This document shows, piece after piece, positions 1 to 10,010 of a stretch of 64,000 bases of DNA (its first letter is position 1; every line of letters begins with the position of its first letter). Origin of the DNA: Flavobacterium franklandianum (GTDB lineage: Bacteria; Bacteroidota; Bacteroidia; Flavobacteriales; Flavobacteriaceae); NCBI RefSeq assembly GCF_007097365.1, contig NZ_VJZR01000002.1:1-64000 (forward strand). Direction: 5' to 3'. The translations under genes and the position numbers were made by a program. The notes under the pieces were generated by a model. That model was given only the letters and a program-made list of their open reading frames with translations. It searched no databases and was not told where the DNA came from.

Positions 1-182
1 TTCATTTTCCTTTGATTTGATTTTCTTGTTCAAAGATAGGTGTTTTTAAATAATGGTACAAGTAACGGATAGTCATAAAGATTATTGTCCAAATTACCTG
101 TTTTTATTTCAATCTTAAAAGGAGTTGTAGATTATTGGAATTTTTTTCAAACACTAGTAATTTCTAATTAATCCAGGGGTAT

Positions 183-344
183 TTATAATCTAGTTTGGAG
201 ATTGAAATAGTCAATAATTTTTCTAAAATATTTTCTTACTAAAGAATAAATCAGCGAAATGAAAATATCAGTTTCAGATGTGATTAGTTCTTCGTAAGTT
301 TTTTCTTTTAAGAATTGAATTATTTCTTCTTCTGTTATACTCAT
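183..344 (-). CDS. small hypothetical protein
   Basis: A possible gene for a protein of about 53 residues, starting at the ATG that gives MSITEEEIIQFL. An upstream in-frame ATG at 383 would add 13 residues, but the acidic start after the inner ATG looks more natural. The protein is rich in Glu, Ile and Lys and is probably helical, with no signal peptide or clear membrane segment. It lies downstream of polA on the same strand, separated from it by a short seven-base-period array. I do not recognise the family, and the reading frame could be chance in such AT-rich DNA. Confidence 0.3.
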   Translation of the reverse strand: MSITEEEIIQFLKEKTYEELITSETDIFISLIYSLVRKYFRKIIDYFNLQTRL

Positions 345-393
345 TATATGTATAAGTTTTTTAAGATTGCTACGGAATAACAAAGTTGCTCAA

Positions 394-428
394 ACTGAAC
401 ACTAAAAACTGTCAACTGCCCACTATTT
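394..428. repeat. heptad array R1, at the polA 3' end
   Basis: Five consecutive seven-base units, all beginning with ACT (for example ACTGAAC and ACTGTCA), end exactly where the polA stop codon begins on the minus strand. This belongs to the dispersed period-7 family described in the findings. Confidence 0.6.
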
Positions 429-3281
429 TCAATGCGCTTCCAGCCAATTTTCCCCCATTCCAATTTCTACATCCAACGGAACATCCATTTTAAAGGCATT
501 TTCCATTTCGTGTTTAATCATCGGTTGGATTTTTTCTAGTTCTGAGTTGTGAACATCAAAAACCAACTCATCGTGTACTTGCAACAACATTTTCGATTTC
601 CAGTTTTCTGAAACTAATTTCTTGTGAATATTTATCATCGCAATTTTGATGATGTCGGCGGCTGAACCTTGAATTGGGGCGTTTACGGCATTTCGTTCGG
701 CGCCACTTTTGACCATCATATTGGCAGAATTAATATCTTTCAAATAACGTCGTCTTCCTAAAACCGTTTGCACATAACCATTTTCTCTAGCAAAATCTAC
801 TTGATTCGCCATATAAGATTTTAGTTTTGGATACGTTGCATAATAAGCATCAATCAACTCCGCACTTTCTTTTCGCGAAAGCGAGGTTTGATTACTCAAT
901 CCAAAAGCAGAAACACCATAAATAATTCCGAAATTCACCGTTTTAGCATTGCTGCGTTGTTCCTTGGTTACTTCTTCCAAAGGAACATTAAATACTTTCG
1001 CAGCTGTCGATTTGTGAATGTCTTCGTTGTTTTGGAAAGCTGCAATCATATTTTCTTCGCCAGACAAAGCAGCGATAATTCGCAATTCTATTTGGGAATA
1101 ATCCGCAGAAACCAAGGTGTAATTTTCGTCACGAGGAATAAAGGCTTTACGAATTAATCGTCCTCTTTCGGTACGAACAGGAATATTTTGCAAGTTGGGA
1201 TTATTGGAACTCAATCGTCCCGTTGCGGCAACGGTTTGCATATAATCGGTGTGAACGCGTCCTGTTTTTGTGTCAACTTGGTTCGGCAAAGCATCAATAT
1301 ACGTGCTTTGTAATTTCACCATTTGACGCCATTCGAGAATGTCTTTTACGATTGGATTGTCTTTTTCTAAATAACTTAATATTTCTTCGCCAGTGGCATA
1401 TTGACCCGTTTTGGTTTTCTTTTGTTTCGCTCCACCAATTTTTAATTTATCGAATAAAATATCGCCGAGTTGTTTTGGTGAAGCTAAATTAAATTTTTCA
1501 CCAGCGGTTTCGTAGATTTTCTGTTCCAAACCGTTGCTTTCTTTTGCCATTTCAACCGACATCGCTTTTAAGAAAGGAACGTCTAAATTAATTCCTTCCA
1601 ATTCCATTGCTGCCAAAACTGGAATCAACGGAATTTCGATTTCGTCAAATAATTTTTTAGTTTCGGCTTTGTCCAGAATCGGGCTGAAATTTTGTTTCAA
1701 TTGATAGGTAATATCGGCATCTTCGGCGGCGTATTCTTTGATTTCTTCCAAAGCTACGTCTCGCATTGATTTTTGATTCTTGCCTTTTTTACCAATTAAA
1801 TCTTCAATCGATTTTGGCGAATATTTCAAGTAGGTTTCACTTAAAACATCCATATTATGACGCATATCAGGATTAATCAAATAATGCGCAATCATCGTGT
1901 CGAATAATTTTCCTTTGATTTGAACACCATAATGCGACAGAATTTTCAAGTCATATTTGATGTTTTGGCCAATTTTTTCGATGGTTTCACTTTCGAAAAA
2001 TGGTTTAAATTTATCCACCAAAACTTGTGCTTCTTCTTGATTTTCTGGAAATAGAACATAAAATGCTTTCCCTTTTTCGAAAGAGAATGACATTCCAACG
2101 AGTTCCGCATTCAAAGCATCAATTCCAGTTGTTTCGGTGTCAAAACAAACCGAAGTTTGGTTCATCAAGTTTCGCAAAAGCAATTTAACGGCAAAATCAC
2201 CTTGAATACTTTGGTAAAAATGTTCGGTATTTTCTAAAGTTGCATAGAAAGAATTCGATTTTACTTCGCCAGTTTCTTCATCAGAAAATCCAAACAAGTC
2301 AAATTGATCTTCATTCGTTTTTTTAGCAGGAGCTTTTTTAATTATTATTTCATTGCCATTGCTATTGTCATTGGTATTGATTTCGTCGTATTCTTTTCCG
2401 GTGCCAAAGTATTTGTCAAACTGCGCTTTCATTTGTCGAAATTCCAATTCCTGGAATAATTCATCTGTTTTTTCAACATCTGGTTTAGATAGTTCGTAAT
2501 CGGACTCATTGAATTGTACAGGGCAATCCAAAAGAATTGTGGCTAATTTTTTAGATAACAAACCCAATTCGGCATTGGCTTCGATTTTATCTTTAATTGC
2601 ACCTTTCAATTGATGTGTGTTGGCCAATAGATTTTCCATTGAACCGTATTCTTTCAAGAATTTCTTAGCTGTTTTTTCGCCAACACCCGGTAATCCTGGA
2701 ATGTTGTCGGCGGCATCGCCCATCATTCCAAGGAAATCAATCACTTGCTCTGGACGGTCGATTTCGAATCGAGCTAAAACTTCAGGAATCCCCCAAATTT
2801 CGATTCCATTTCCCATTCGTGCGGGTTTGTACATAAAAATATTCTCAGAAACCAATTGCGCAAAATCCTTATCAGGAGTAACCATAAAAACTTGGAAGTT
2901 CTCTTTTTCGGCTTGTTTGGCAAGAGTCCCAATCAAATCATCGGCTTCAAAGCCTGCCACTTCAATAATAGGAATGTGCATTGCCTTCAATAATTCTTGA
3001 ATGTAGGGAACCGCAATTTTTATGGCTTCAGGAGTTTCGTCGCGATGTGCTTTGTATTCTTGGTACATTTCGTAGCGATACGTACTTCCGCCTTTGTCGA
3101 AAGCTACTGCCAAATGATCGGGTTTTTCGCGTTTAATAACGTCCATCAAGGCATTCATAAACCCCATAATGGCCGAAGTATCCATTCCTTTGGAATTGAT
3201 TCTTGGGTTTTTTATAAAAGCAAAATATCCACGAAAGATTAAAGCGTAAGCATCGAGAAGGTAAAGGCGTTTTTGTGACAT
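429..3281 (-). CDS. polA: DNA polymerase I
   Basis: DNA polymerase I of 950 residues, which fills gaps and removes RNA primers during replication and repair. Residues 1-290 are the 5'-3' exonuclease domain (FEADD near 111, GDAADNIPG near 188). A charged linker follows. The 3'-5' exonuclease domain has its DEDD motifs: FDTETTG at about 380 and DADITYQL near 520, so proofreading is probably intact. The polymerase domain shows SADYSQIELR (motif A), a KTVNFGIIYG O-helix motif and QVHDELVFD (motif C). Length and domain order are normal for Bacteroidota. The gene stands alone and diverges from the metallophosphoesterase gene. Confidence 0.98.
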   Translation of the reverse strand: MSQKRLYLLDAYALIFRGYFAFIKNPRINSKGMDTSAIMGFMNALMDVIKREKPDHLAVAFDKGGSTYRYEMYQEYKAHRDETPEAIKIAVPYIQELLKAMHIPIIEVAGFEADDLIGTLAKQAEKENFQVFMVTPDKDFAQLVSENIFMYKPARMGNGIEIWGIPEVLARFEIDRPEQVIDFLGMMGDAADNIPGLPGVGEKTAKKFLKEYGSMENLLANTHQLKGAIKDKIEANAELGLLSKKLATILLDCPVQFNESDYELSKPDVEKTDELFQELEFRQMKAQFDKYFGTGKEYDEINTNDNSNGNEIIIKKAPAKKTNEDQFDLFGFSDEETGEVKSNSFYATLENTEHFYQSIQGDFAVKLLLRNLMNQTSVCFDTETTGIDALNAELVGMSFSFEKGKAFYVLFPENQEEAQVLVDKFKPFFESETIEKIGQNIKYDLKILSHYGVQIKGKLFDTMIAHYLINPDMRHNMDVLSETYLKYSPKSIEDLIGKKGKNQKSMRDVALEEIKEYAAEDADITYQLKQNFSPILDKAETKKLFDEIEIPLIPVLAAMELEGINLDVPFLKAMSVEMAKESNGLEQKIYETAGEKFNLASPKQLGDILFDKLKIGGAKQKKTKTGQYATGEEILSYLEKDNPIVKDILEWRQMVKLQSTYIDALPNQVDTKTGRVHTDYMQTVAATGRLSSNNPNLQNIPVRTERGRLIRKAFIPRDENYTLVSADYSQIELRIIAALSGEENMIAAFQNNEDIHKSTAAKVFNVPLEEVTKEQRSNAKTVNFGIIYGVSAFGLSNQTSLSRKESAELIDAYYATYPKLKSYMANQVDFARENGYVQTVLGRRRYLKDINSANMMVKSGAERNAVNAPIQGSAADIIKIAMINIHKKLVSENWKSKMLLQVHDELVFDVHNSELEKIQPMIKHEMENAFKMDVPLDVEIGMGENWLEAH

Positions 3282-3518
3282 AGTAAATAAATTATTGAGC
3301 GTAAAAGTAACGAAAGTTTAAAACTTTTTGCGATGTTTATATCGAACTTTATATTGAAATCCTTTTGCTTTTTAATAGAAGTAGTTCAAAAGGGAGTTGT
3401 TAACCTTTATATAAATATTTAATTCGAAATAATTTTGGTATGATTTTAGTTAAATTTCAATTAACAAAAATTTAAATAACTTAATTTAATTGTTATTTTG
3501 CACAAAAAATATATCTTA

Positions 3519-4754
3519 ATGTTTTTACGCTTATTAATATTATGTTTGGTGCTTTTCGTAATAGAAATCTATGCTTATCAAGCATTAAGAACTGTAGTAA
3601 AAGCAAGACCTATTCTCATTTCCTATCAAATAATAAGTGCGCTAGTTTTAGCCTATATTGTTTATTCTTTCACACAATTTGACCGCAAGATTGGACAAAC
3701 ACCCCAAACCATGCAAACCATGGGTTTGTTACTAATGGTATATCTTCCTAAAATTATTTTGACTTTAGTATTATTTGGAGAGGATATTTATCGAGTTGGT
3801 TTTGGCTCCGTAAATCACTTTGCAAAATTCAATAACAGTGTTGACTTCCTTGCTTCAAGGCGAAAATTTGTTAGTCAAATTGGTTTAGGACTTGCTGCGG
3901 TTCCTTTATTGTCCTTAATATATGGCGTTACAAAAGGGAAGTATAATTACAAAGTGATTAAACAAGCCATATTTTTCCCTGATTTACCCGATGCTTTTGA
4001 CGGTTTTACCATAACACAAATATCCGATGTGCATAGCGGTAGTTTTGATGATCCTGATAAAATCAATTATGCGATTGACTTGGTCAATGAACAAAATTCG
4101 GATATGATTTTGTTTACGGGCGATATTGTCAATACTCATGCTAAGGAAATGCACCCTTGGATTGACACTTTCAAAAGGATTAAGGCCCATAAATACGGTA
4201 AATATTCAATATTAGGAAATCATGATTATGGCGAATATGTTCCTTGGCCTACTGAAGCCGCAAAAGAAGAAAATTTTCAAAACATTAAAAATTTATACGG
4301 TCAAATTGATTTCAAATTAATGTTGAACGAGCATACTTTTATCGAAAAAGGGAATGACAAAATTGCATTGATTGGCGTCGAAAATTGGGGAACTAATTTC
4401 AAGAAAGTAGGAGATATTAATTTGGCTTCTGCCAATTTGACAAAAGAAGATTTTAAAATTCTGATGAGTCACGACCCCAGTCATTGGGATTGCGAAGTGC
4501 AAAATCACCCAAAGCATTTTCATTTAACGCTTTCTGGTCATACGCACGGATTTCAGTTTGGTATAGAAATTCCGGGTGTAATTAAGTGGAGTCCTATTCA
4601 ATATATTTATAAACATTGGGCTGGTTTGTATGAAAATATGGGGAGATACGTGTATGTAAACAGAGGTTTTGGTTTTCACGCTTATCCAGGAAGAGTAGGG
4701 ATTATGCCAGAAATTACCGTAATCCAACTAAAAAAAGGCAAGAATGTGTCATAA
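3519..4754 (+). CDS. membrane-anchored metallophosphoesterase
   Basis: Calcineurin-like phosphoesterase anchored by about four N-terminal membrane helices within the first 150 residues. The catalytic block follows in family order: ISDVHSG, TGDIVN, LGNHDYG and GHTHG supply the dimetal ligands. Proteins of this YkuE/YaeI-like type include lipid-linked phosphoesterases such as UDP-2,3-diacylglucosamine hydrolase relatives, but the substrate cannot be read here. I chose the ATG at 3519; an in-frame TTG at 3498 sits inside TTATTTTGC, which resembles a -7 promoter element, so it is unlikely to be translated. No operon partner is evident. Confidence 0.88.
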   Translation: MFLRLLILCLVLFVIEIYAYQALRTVVKARPILISYQIISALVLAYIVYSFTQFDRKIGQTPQTMQTMGLLLMVYLPKIILTLVLFGEDIYRVGFGSVNHFAKFNNSVDFLASRRKFVSQIGLGLAAVPLLSLIYGVTKGKYNYKVIKQAIFFPDLPDAFDGFTITQISDVHSGSFDDPDKINYAIDLVNEQNSDMILFTGDIVNTHAKEMHPWIDTFKRIKAHKYGKYSILGNHDYGEYVPWPTEAAKEENFQNIKNLYGQIDFKLMLNEHTFIEKGNDKIALIGVENWGTNFKKVGDINLASANLTKEDFKILMSHDPSHWDCEVQNHPKHFHLTLSGHTHGFQFGIEIPGVIKWSPIQYIYKHWAGLYENMGRYVYVNRGFGFHAYPGRVGIMPEITVIQLKKGKNVS

Positions 4755-4827
4755 TTCGTTTAAAATGCTACATTTGTAAAATAATATCTCTTTTCAATAG
4801 ATTTAGAAAATTAAATTCATTGGTTTT

Positions 4828-5124
4828 ATGTCAAAATTTGGAGAACTTATAAGCACTCAAGTCCCTGTGTTAATTGATTTTTACACAGATTGGAATGAAT
4901 CATCTGTATCGATGCATCCAGTAATACGAGATGTAGCCGCAGCTCTGGGCGATAAGGCAAAAGTAATAAAAATTGATGTCGATAAAAATCAAGAACTAGC
5001 CGAAGCTTTGCGTATCAAAGGGCTTCCTACTTTGATGATTTACAAAGATGGACAGATGATTTGGAGACAATCTGGAGAATTAGATGCTAATTCGATAATT
5101 AATCTGGTTCAAGAATATCTTTAG
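4828..5124 (+). CDS. thioredoxin-fold protein lacking the CXXC
   Basis: A 98-residue thioredoxin-like protein. The fold markers are present: VLIDFYTDWN, KIDVDKN, and the cis-proline segment GLPTLMIYKDG near residue 67. The place where thioredoxin has WCGPC reads WNESS (residues 22-26), and the protein contains no cysteine, so it cannot do dithiol redox chemistry. It may be a binding or chaperone-like relative. The start is a clean ATG. A TACATTTG -7-like element lies at 4769-4776. The stop codon overlaps the end of the convergent deacetylase gene. Confidence 0.85.
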   Translation: MSKFGELISTQVPVLIDFYTDWNESSVSMHPVIRDVAAALGDKAKVIKIDVDKNQELAEALRIKGLPTLMIYKDGQMIWRQSGELDANSIINLVQEYL

Positions 5125-5774
5125 GCAAGCTTTTCAAAAACAAACCCTTTTTCTTTAAAATGTTTCAGCGCTTTTGGCAATGTATATTGTAAATGCGGAA
5201 ATGCTTTTACGCTGTCGTGAAAAACGATGATACTTCCTGCGCTTACTTTTTTTGTTGCGTTTTCTAAACATTTTTCTTTGGAAATAGTAGCGTCATAATC
5301 GGCACTCAAAACATCCCACATAATTATTTTGTAGCCTAGTTTTTGCAGTTTTTCAGCTTGAGAAGCTTTTATCTTTCCGTAAGGAGGTCGGAACAGATTG
5401 CAGATTTCAGATTGCAGTTTGCAGTTTGGAGACTGACCACTAACTACTGACCACTGAATACTGCTTTTCAAATAATCTTCAGTTTGGGTTTTCCAACCAT
5501 TCAAGTGATTGAACGTGTGATTTCCTATAGAATGCCCTTTGGCAATTACTTTCTCGAAAATTTCAGGATGCTTTTCGATGTTGTTGCCAATACAAAAAAA
5601 AGTGGCTATAGCATTGTATTTTTCTAACTCTTGCAAAACCCATTCAGTAATTTCTGGTATTGGACCATCGTCAAAAGTAAGGTAGATTTTGTTTTCCGTA
5701 TTGGGAATATCCCAAACATAATTTGAGAATATTTTTTTAATAAATCGGTTTGTTTTTATCCAATAGAAATTCAT
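5121..5774 (-). CDS. polysaccharide deacetylase family protein
   Basis: NodB-homology carbohydrate esterase (CE4) of 217 residues, expected to remove acetyl groups from a cell-envelope or exopolysaccharide sugar. TFDDGP (about residues 33-38) carries the catalytic base, the metal-binding HSIGNHTFNH lies near 81-90, and RPPYGK near 129-134 forms the active-site groove. No signal peptide is obvious, although residues 1-20 are basic and hydrophobic. Residues about 104-127, just before RPPYGK, are encoded by a seven-base-period array and replace the segment normally found there; the frame stays open. Convergent with the thioredoxin-like gene, with a four-base overlap. Confidence 0.9.
   Translation of the reverse strand: MNFYWIKTNRFIKKIFSNYVWDIPNTENKIYLTFDDGPIPEITEWVLQELEKYNAIATFFCIGNNIEKHPEIFEKVIAKGHSIGNHTFNHLNGWKTQTEDYLKSSIQWSVVSGQSPNCKLQSEICNLFRPPYGKIKASQAEKLQKLGYKIIMWDVLSADYDATISKEKCLENATKKVSAGSIIVFHDSVKAFPHLQYTLPKALKHFKEKGFVFEKLA
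5394..5463. repeat. heptad array R2, inside the deacetylase gene
   Basis: Ten consecutive seven-base units in strict register (such as CAGATTG, CAGTTTG and ACCACTG, changing type half way) lie within the coding region of the deacetylase. Seventy bases is not a multiple of three, yet the reading frame is open throughout. Confidence 0.8.
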
Positions 5775-5861
5775 TGCACAGGTTTTTATTAAATAAAATA
5801 AAAAATGTAGCGGTATTTTTCAATAGCGCTACATTTATTAATTTTTCAAATCTTATATTTA

Positions 5862-8800
5862 TTACTCTCTCTCACGTTCAAAACGTTCAAACATTTTGAT
5901 ATAAGTATTAAATGCGGATCTGTTTTTATTGTAAAATTGTACATCGCCATTTTCTTTCATTACACTCAATAAACTTCTGTAACGCTCAATATCAGTGATG
6001 ATATCAATGGCTAAATCTACTTGATCTGAAGAGCTTAAAGTACCGTAATAATTCAAGTTTTCTTTGTATTTGCCTATCAGTTTTTCAAGAAGTTGCTGAG
6101 CTTTTTCTTTTTCGCCTACTTCATAATATCCTTTTGCAAAAGGTTCGACCATTGAGTAATAGCCAAACTTTTCTACTGGCATTTCTGTCAAAGATAATTC
6201 GATTACTTTTTTGGCTTTGTCCATTTGCCCTTCGGCGATTAGTTTATCCATTAATCTTGATAGGACAGAGCGATAAGAAATGCTATTTTTTCTGGTTTCA
6301 GGATCGTGATAAATATCGCCACGGCTGTTACCCCAATCCCATTTCATTACAATAGAATACATTTTGTCGGCATCAAGTCCGCCCATATCCATTGGGTTGG
6401 TGTCTTTGTCAGCCTTAGTTTTTATTGGAACTAATTTATATATCATCCCTTCCAGTTGAAGGTAGCTTTTCATCCACAAATAATCCTCATCTTCAAAAGC
6501 ACCTGGACTGAAATAAATAGGTCTTTTCCAATTGTTATTTGCAATTAGGTCAAGCATCATCAATCGGTTTTTGTATAATGCGTTTCCTTTGATGTCAATG
6601 TCAATATAAGAAACAATAGAATCATTGTATTTTGCGGCCACAACTTTATTTTTGATAATATCGTTTTTGTCAACAGGAATCCTGATTTTATTGGTTGGAT
6701 AAAAATGGATGGTTTGGCCGTTTTGCATTTCAACAGTTGATTTTGGATTTTTAATAAAATCGATAAAATCTTTAATTTCCCAACGGCTTTCCACTTTTGG
6801 AATATGAGCTGTGTAATCTAATTTATCTCCTACATATTCATTGTGCGTAAATGAAATAGGCAACGAATTCGATTCGTATGATTTGCTTTTCATTTGATCG
6901 ATATACCAGTCGGTCATAAAAAGACTTGTATTTACAATCTTAACATCGGTTCTTACGTGTTCAATTTCTTGAGCGTACCAAAGAGGGAAAGTGTCATTGT
7001 CACCAATGGTAAACAAAATAGCATTTGGATCGCAAGATTCTAAATACGATTTTGCCAATGCAGTTGCGGTATATTTATCCGAACGGTCGTGGTCATCCCA
7101 GTTTTGGAATCCCATTAGAACTGGAACTGCCACTAAACTTGCGCCAATTATTAAAGGTCCAGCTATTTTTGGCGCTAAATATTTTTGTAAACTTTCATAT
7201 AACGCATAAACTCCAAAGCCTATCCAAATGCCAAATACATAAAACGAACCTACCAAAGCATAATCTCTTTCGCGAGGTTCGAAAGGTCTTTCGTTGAGGT
7301 AAATTTTCAAGGCAAGTCCCATAAATAGGAACAAAACTAATAGCACATAGAAACTTTTTCGATCTCTGCTGGCGTGATACATTATTCCAATTAGCCCTAA
7401 AATTAAGGGCAAAAAGAAATAGACATTTCGTCCTTTATTATTCAATACATCCGAAGGCAAGTTTTGTTGTGTGCCCAAATGTAATTCGTCTATAAACGGA
7501 ATGCCACTAAGCCAGTTTCCGTCTTGGTAGTCGTATTTTCCTTGAATATCGTTTTGACGCCCCACAAAATTCCACATCAAATACCTGAAATACATATAGC
7601 CAAATTGATATTCAACCATAAATCTCAAATTATCAACAGTTGCTGGTTTTTCTACGATTAAATAATCGCTGTAAGTTTTCAAAAATTTCACATAATCTTC
7701 GGTGTCAAGTTGTTTTTGAGCATAAGCTTTTCTAAATTCAACAACTGTTTTTTCGATTTCATTTCTCAATTGTGCCGTGGCTTGAGCTAAATCTTCTTCC
7801 GAAAGTTGGTTTGGATCTACACCGTATTTCGATAAATCTTGTTCGTAAGGATAATCAGGATTTAGTCTAAACTCCGGTGGATTTGTAAAACTGATATAAC
7901 TTACAATGTTTTCGCCACTCCATAATCTGGGTAAAAAAGTTTTTTGATTGTCATCGCTGTTTTGCTCAGCATTTTTGAAATTATTTACAATAACATATTT
8001 ACCTGTTGTATAGTCTCTTTCATAGTTGGGCGCCTTATCTAAATAAGGATTATTTTCGTCTAAACCAGCAAAAGCTTCGGTGTACTGTGGCCCGTAAAAC
8101 AAAGGATTTGAACCGTATTGTTCTCTATTATAATAAGCCAAAACTTCACGAGCATCCGATGGTTTATTCTCGTTAATTACCGTATTGGCATTGGCCCGAA
8201 TAGGCAACATCATCCAAGTCGAAAATCCTATCAGGATGAAAAGAACACACAATATTAGCGTGTTAAATTTTATTAGCCCTTTGGTACGAGTGTATTTTAG
8301 ACTAAAATAAAAGAAAGCAATGAGAAGCAAAACCACAAAAATAGTTCCCGAGTCAAACGGCATTCCTAATTCGTTAACCATAAAAACTTCGGTTTTACCG
8401 AAGAAAGCCATCGTTAAAGGTAATAGTAATTTGAAAATAAATAATAAAACAGCAACAACGACAATATTTGCAATTATAAAATTTTTGATTGTAACTTCTT
8501 TATAATGTTTGAAATAATAAAGAAAACCAATGGCGGGAATGGTCAGTAATGCCATAAAATGGACGCCAAATGTAAGTCCAACTACAAGTGAAATAACCAA
8601 TAACCATTTATTGCCTTTTGGCGAATCCATATCTTGTTCCCAACGTAATCCCAGCCAAAAGAGCAATGCAATAAATAGGGAAGCCATTGCATAAACCTCG
8701 GCTTCTACAGCACTTGCCCAAAAACTATCAGAAAAAGTGAAAGCCAAAGCGCCTACAAAAGAACTGCCAAGAATTACAATAGCATTATTTTTATTTACCT

Positions 8801-9134
8801 CCGAATACTGCGAAATTATTTTTTTTAAAATCATCGATGACGACCAAAACATAAATAGAATGGTAAAAGCACTCGAAAAAACCGACATCATATTTACCAT
8901 CAAAGCAATATGTTTGTCATCTATAGCAAACATGGCAAAAAAAGCACCAATCATTTGAAATAATGGCGCTCCAGGCGGATGTCCCACTTGAAGTTTTGCC
9001 GATGTAGCAATGTATTCTCCACAATCCCAAAAACTCATTGTGGGTTCAACGGTTAATGTATAAGTTATTAAAGCGACTGCAAACGCACACCAGCCAGTAA
9101 TTGTATTCCATTTATTGAAATTAAATGTTGCCAT
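5862..9134 (-). CDS. DUF2723 / GT117 family membrane glycosyltransferase
   Basis: Large integral membrane protein of 1090 residues with the N-terminal DUF2723 domain, now classed as glycosyltransferase family 117 and related to the human O-mannosyltransferase TMEM260. It begins with FWDCGEYIATSAKLQVGHPPGAPL (about residues 35-58), the family hallmark, whose Asp-Glu is typical of GT-C enzymes. About a dozen membrane helices follow to about residue 690, then a soluble C-terminal part of roughly 400 residues with helical repeat-like segments. The sugar donor and acceptor are unknown; protein O-glycosylation is an inference. A TATATTTG-type -7 element on the minus strand lies at 9224-9231. Confidence 0.88.
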   Translation of the reverse strand: MATFNFNKWNTITGWCAFAVALITYTLTVEPTMSFWDCGEYIATSAKLQVGHPPGAPLFQMIGAFFAMFAIDDKHIALMVNMMSVFSSAFTILFMFWSSSMILKKIISQYSEVNKNNAIVILGSSFVGALAFTFSDSFWASAVEAEVYAMASLFIALLFWLGLRWEQDMDSPKGNKWLLVISLVVGLTFGVHFMALLTIPAIGFLYYFKHYKEVTIKNFIIANIVVVAVLLFIFKLLLPLTMAFFGKTEVFMVNELGMPFDSGTIFVVLLLIAFFYFSLKYTRTKGLIKFNTLILCVLFILIGFSTWMMLPIRANANTVINENKPSDAREVLAYYNREQYGSNPLFYGPQYTEAFAGLDENNPYLDKAPNYERDYTTGKYVIVNNFKNAEQNSDDNQKTFLPRLWSGENIVSYISFTNPPEFRLNPDYPYEQDLSKYGVDPNQLSEEDLAQATAQLRNEIEKTVVEFRKAYAQKQLDTEDYVKFLKTYSDYLIVEKPATVDNLRFMVEYQFGYMYFRYLMWNFVGRQNDIQGKYDYQDGNWLSGIPFIDELHLGTQQNLPSDVLNNKGRNVYFFLPLILGLIGIMYHASRDRKSFYVLLVLFLFMGLALKIYLNERPFEPRERDYALVGSFYVFGIWIGFGVYALYESLQKYLAPKIAGPLIIGASLVAVPVLMGFQNWDDHDRSDKYTATALAKSYLESCDPNAILFTIGDNDTFPLWYAQEIEHVRTDVKIVNTSLFMTDWYIDQMKSKSYESNSLPISFTHNEYVGDKLDYTAHIPKVESRWEIKDFIDFIKNPKSTVEMQNGQTIHFYPTNKIRIPVDKNDIIKNKVVAAKYNDSIVSYIDIDIKGNALYKNRLMMLDLIANNNWKRPIYFSPGAFEDEDYLWMKSYLQLEGMIYKLVPIKTKADKDTNPMDMGGLDADKMYSIVMKWDWGNSRGDIYHDPETRKNSISYRSVLSRLMDKLIAEGQMDKAKKVIELSLTEMPVEKFGYYSMVEPFAKGYYEVGEKEKAQQLLEKLIGKYKENLNYYGTLSSSDQVDLAIDIITDIERYRSLLSVMKENGDVQFYNKNRSAFNTYIKMFERFERERE

Positions 9135-9542
9135 ATTTAGATGCTAAAAATTTATTTTTTTTCAAACACAAAGAAAATGTTTTTTTGCGTAATGACACGA
9201 GCATTAACAAAAATTTCCAAAAACAAATATACGGTCATTTAAATTGCTTTAAAAGAGGTTTTTTTTATGATTTTTATTTTTAAAATTTTGAATTGGCATC
9301 TTAATAATTATTACTGTTATGTGTTTGTTTTTTTATGTCTCATATTTAACACCTTTTTGTCCTCATTTTATTTGCCCGTTTAAAAACATTATTTCTCAAA
9401 AATCTTACAATATACAGATAAATAAGTGCTTTTTTATGCTGCGGATATTCAATAAATTACGTAAATTTGAGTGTGTTTTTTAATAAATGTTTGTTTGATT
9501 CTAAGTTTTTTTGTCTTTAATTATTCTTAAATATATAGTTTT
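9135..9542. other. divergent intergenic region, 408 bp
   Basis: AT-rich spacer between the DUF2723 gene and the cytochrome c gene. It holds a minus-strand TATATTTG (9224-9231) and a plus-strand TAAATTTG (9462-9469) that could be -7 elements for the two divergent genes. Neither has a TTG at ideal distance. No RNA gene or repeat is seen. Confidence 0.4.
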
Positions 9543-9956
9543 ATGAAAAACAAGTATCAAAATCAAATCGTTACAAATTTGGTGTTCATTTTAATTGCAT
9601 TTTTGTTTATATCTATGGTTTCTGCTCAACATGAAGTCTCTTTGAAAGTTTCCAAAGTTGCTGTAAAAATGAAGAACCCATATCCGGCTGATCAATACTC
9701 ATTTGAAAGAGGAAGGCATTCTTATCAGATAGATTGTGTTCGATGTCACGGTAAAAGCGGTAATGGAGACGGAACTAACTCCGAAAAAGTGCAACAAGTA
9801 GTTTCGGATTTAGGTTCTGATGCCATCCAGAAACAAACTGATGGCGAATTATTTTGGAAGATTTCTGAAGCAAGAAGACCTATGCCATTAACTGAAATAA
9901 CAGATGATCAGCGATGGGATATTGTGAACTTCATTCGCGCTTTTAAGAAAAAGTAA
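9543..9956 (+). CDS. secreted monoheme cytochrome c
   Basis: A 137-residue class I c-type cytochrome. A signal peptide (residues 1-29, ending VSAQ) exports it to the periplasm. CVRCHG near residue 65 binds one heme covalently, and the Met in RRPMPL is the likely distal ligand. The C-terminal WDIVNFIRAF helix is typical of the fold. It could carry electrons in the periplasm, perhaps towards the aa3 oxidase encoded at 26.7-29.7 kb, but no partner gene is adjacent. It is monocistronic and followed directly by a terminator hairpin. Confidence 0.9.
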   Translation: MKNKYQNQIVTNLVFILIAFLFISMVSAQHEVSLKVSKVAVKMKNPYPADQYSFERGRHSYQIDCVRCHGKSGNGDGTNSEKVQQVVSDLGSDAIQKQTDGELFWKISEARRPMPLTEITDDQRWDIVNFIRAFKKK

Positions 9957-9981
9957 AAACATTTGAATAACATTATTTATT

Positions 9982-10010
9982 AAAAATGGGGTTTTATAGT
10001 CCCATTTTTT
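9982..10010 (+). terminator. Rho-independent terminator after the cytochrome c gene
   Basis: AAAAATGGG pairs with CCCATTTTT across a ten-base loop and ends in a T run, 26 bases after the stop codon. Confidence 0.75.
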
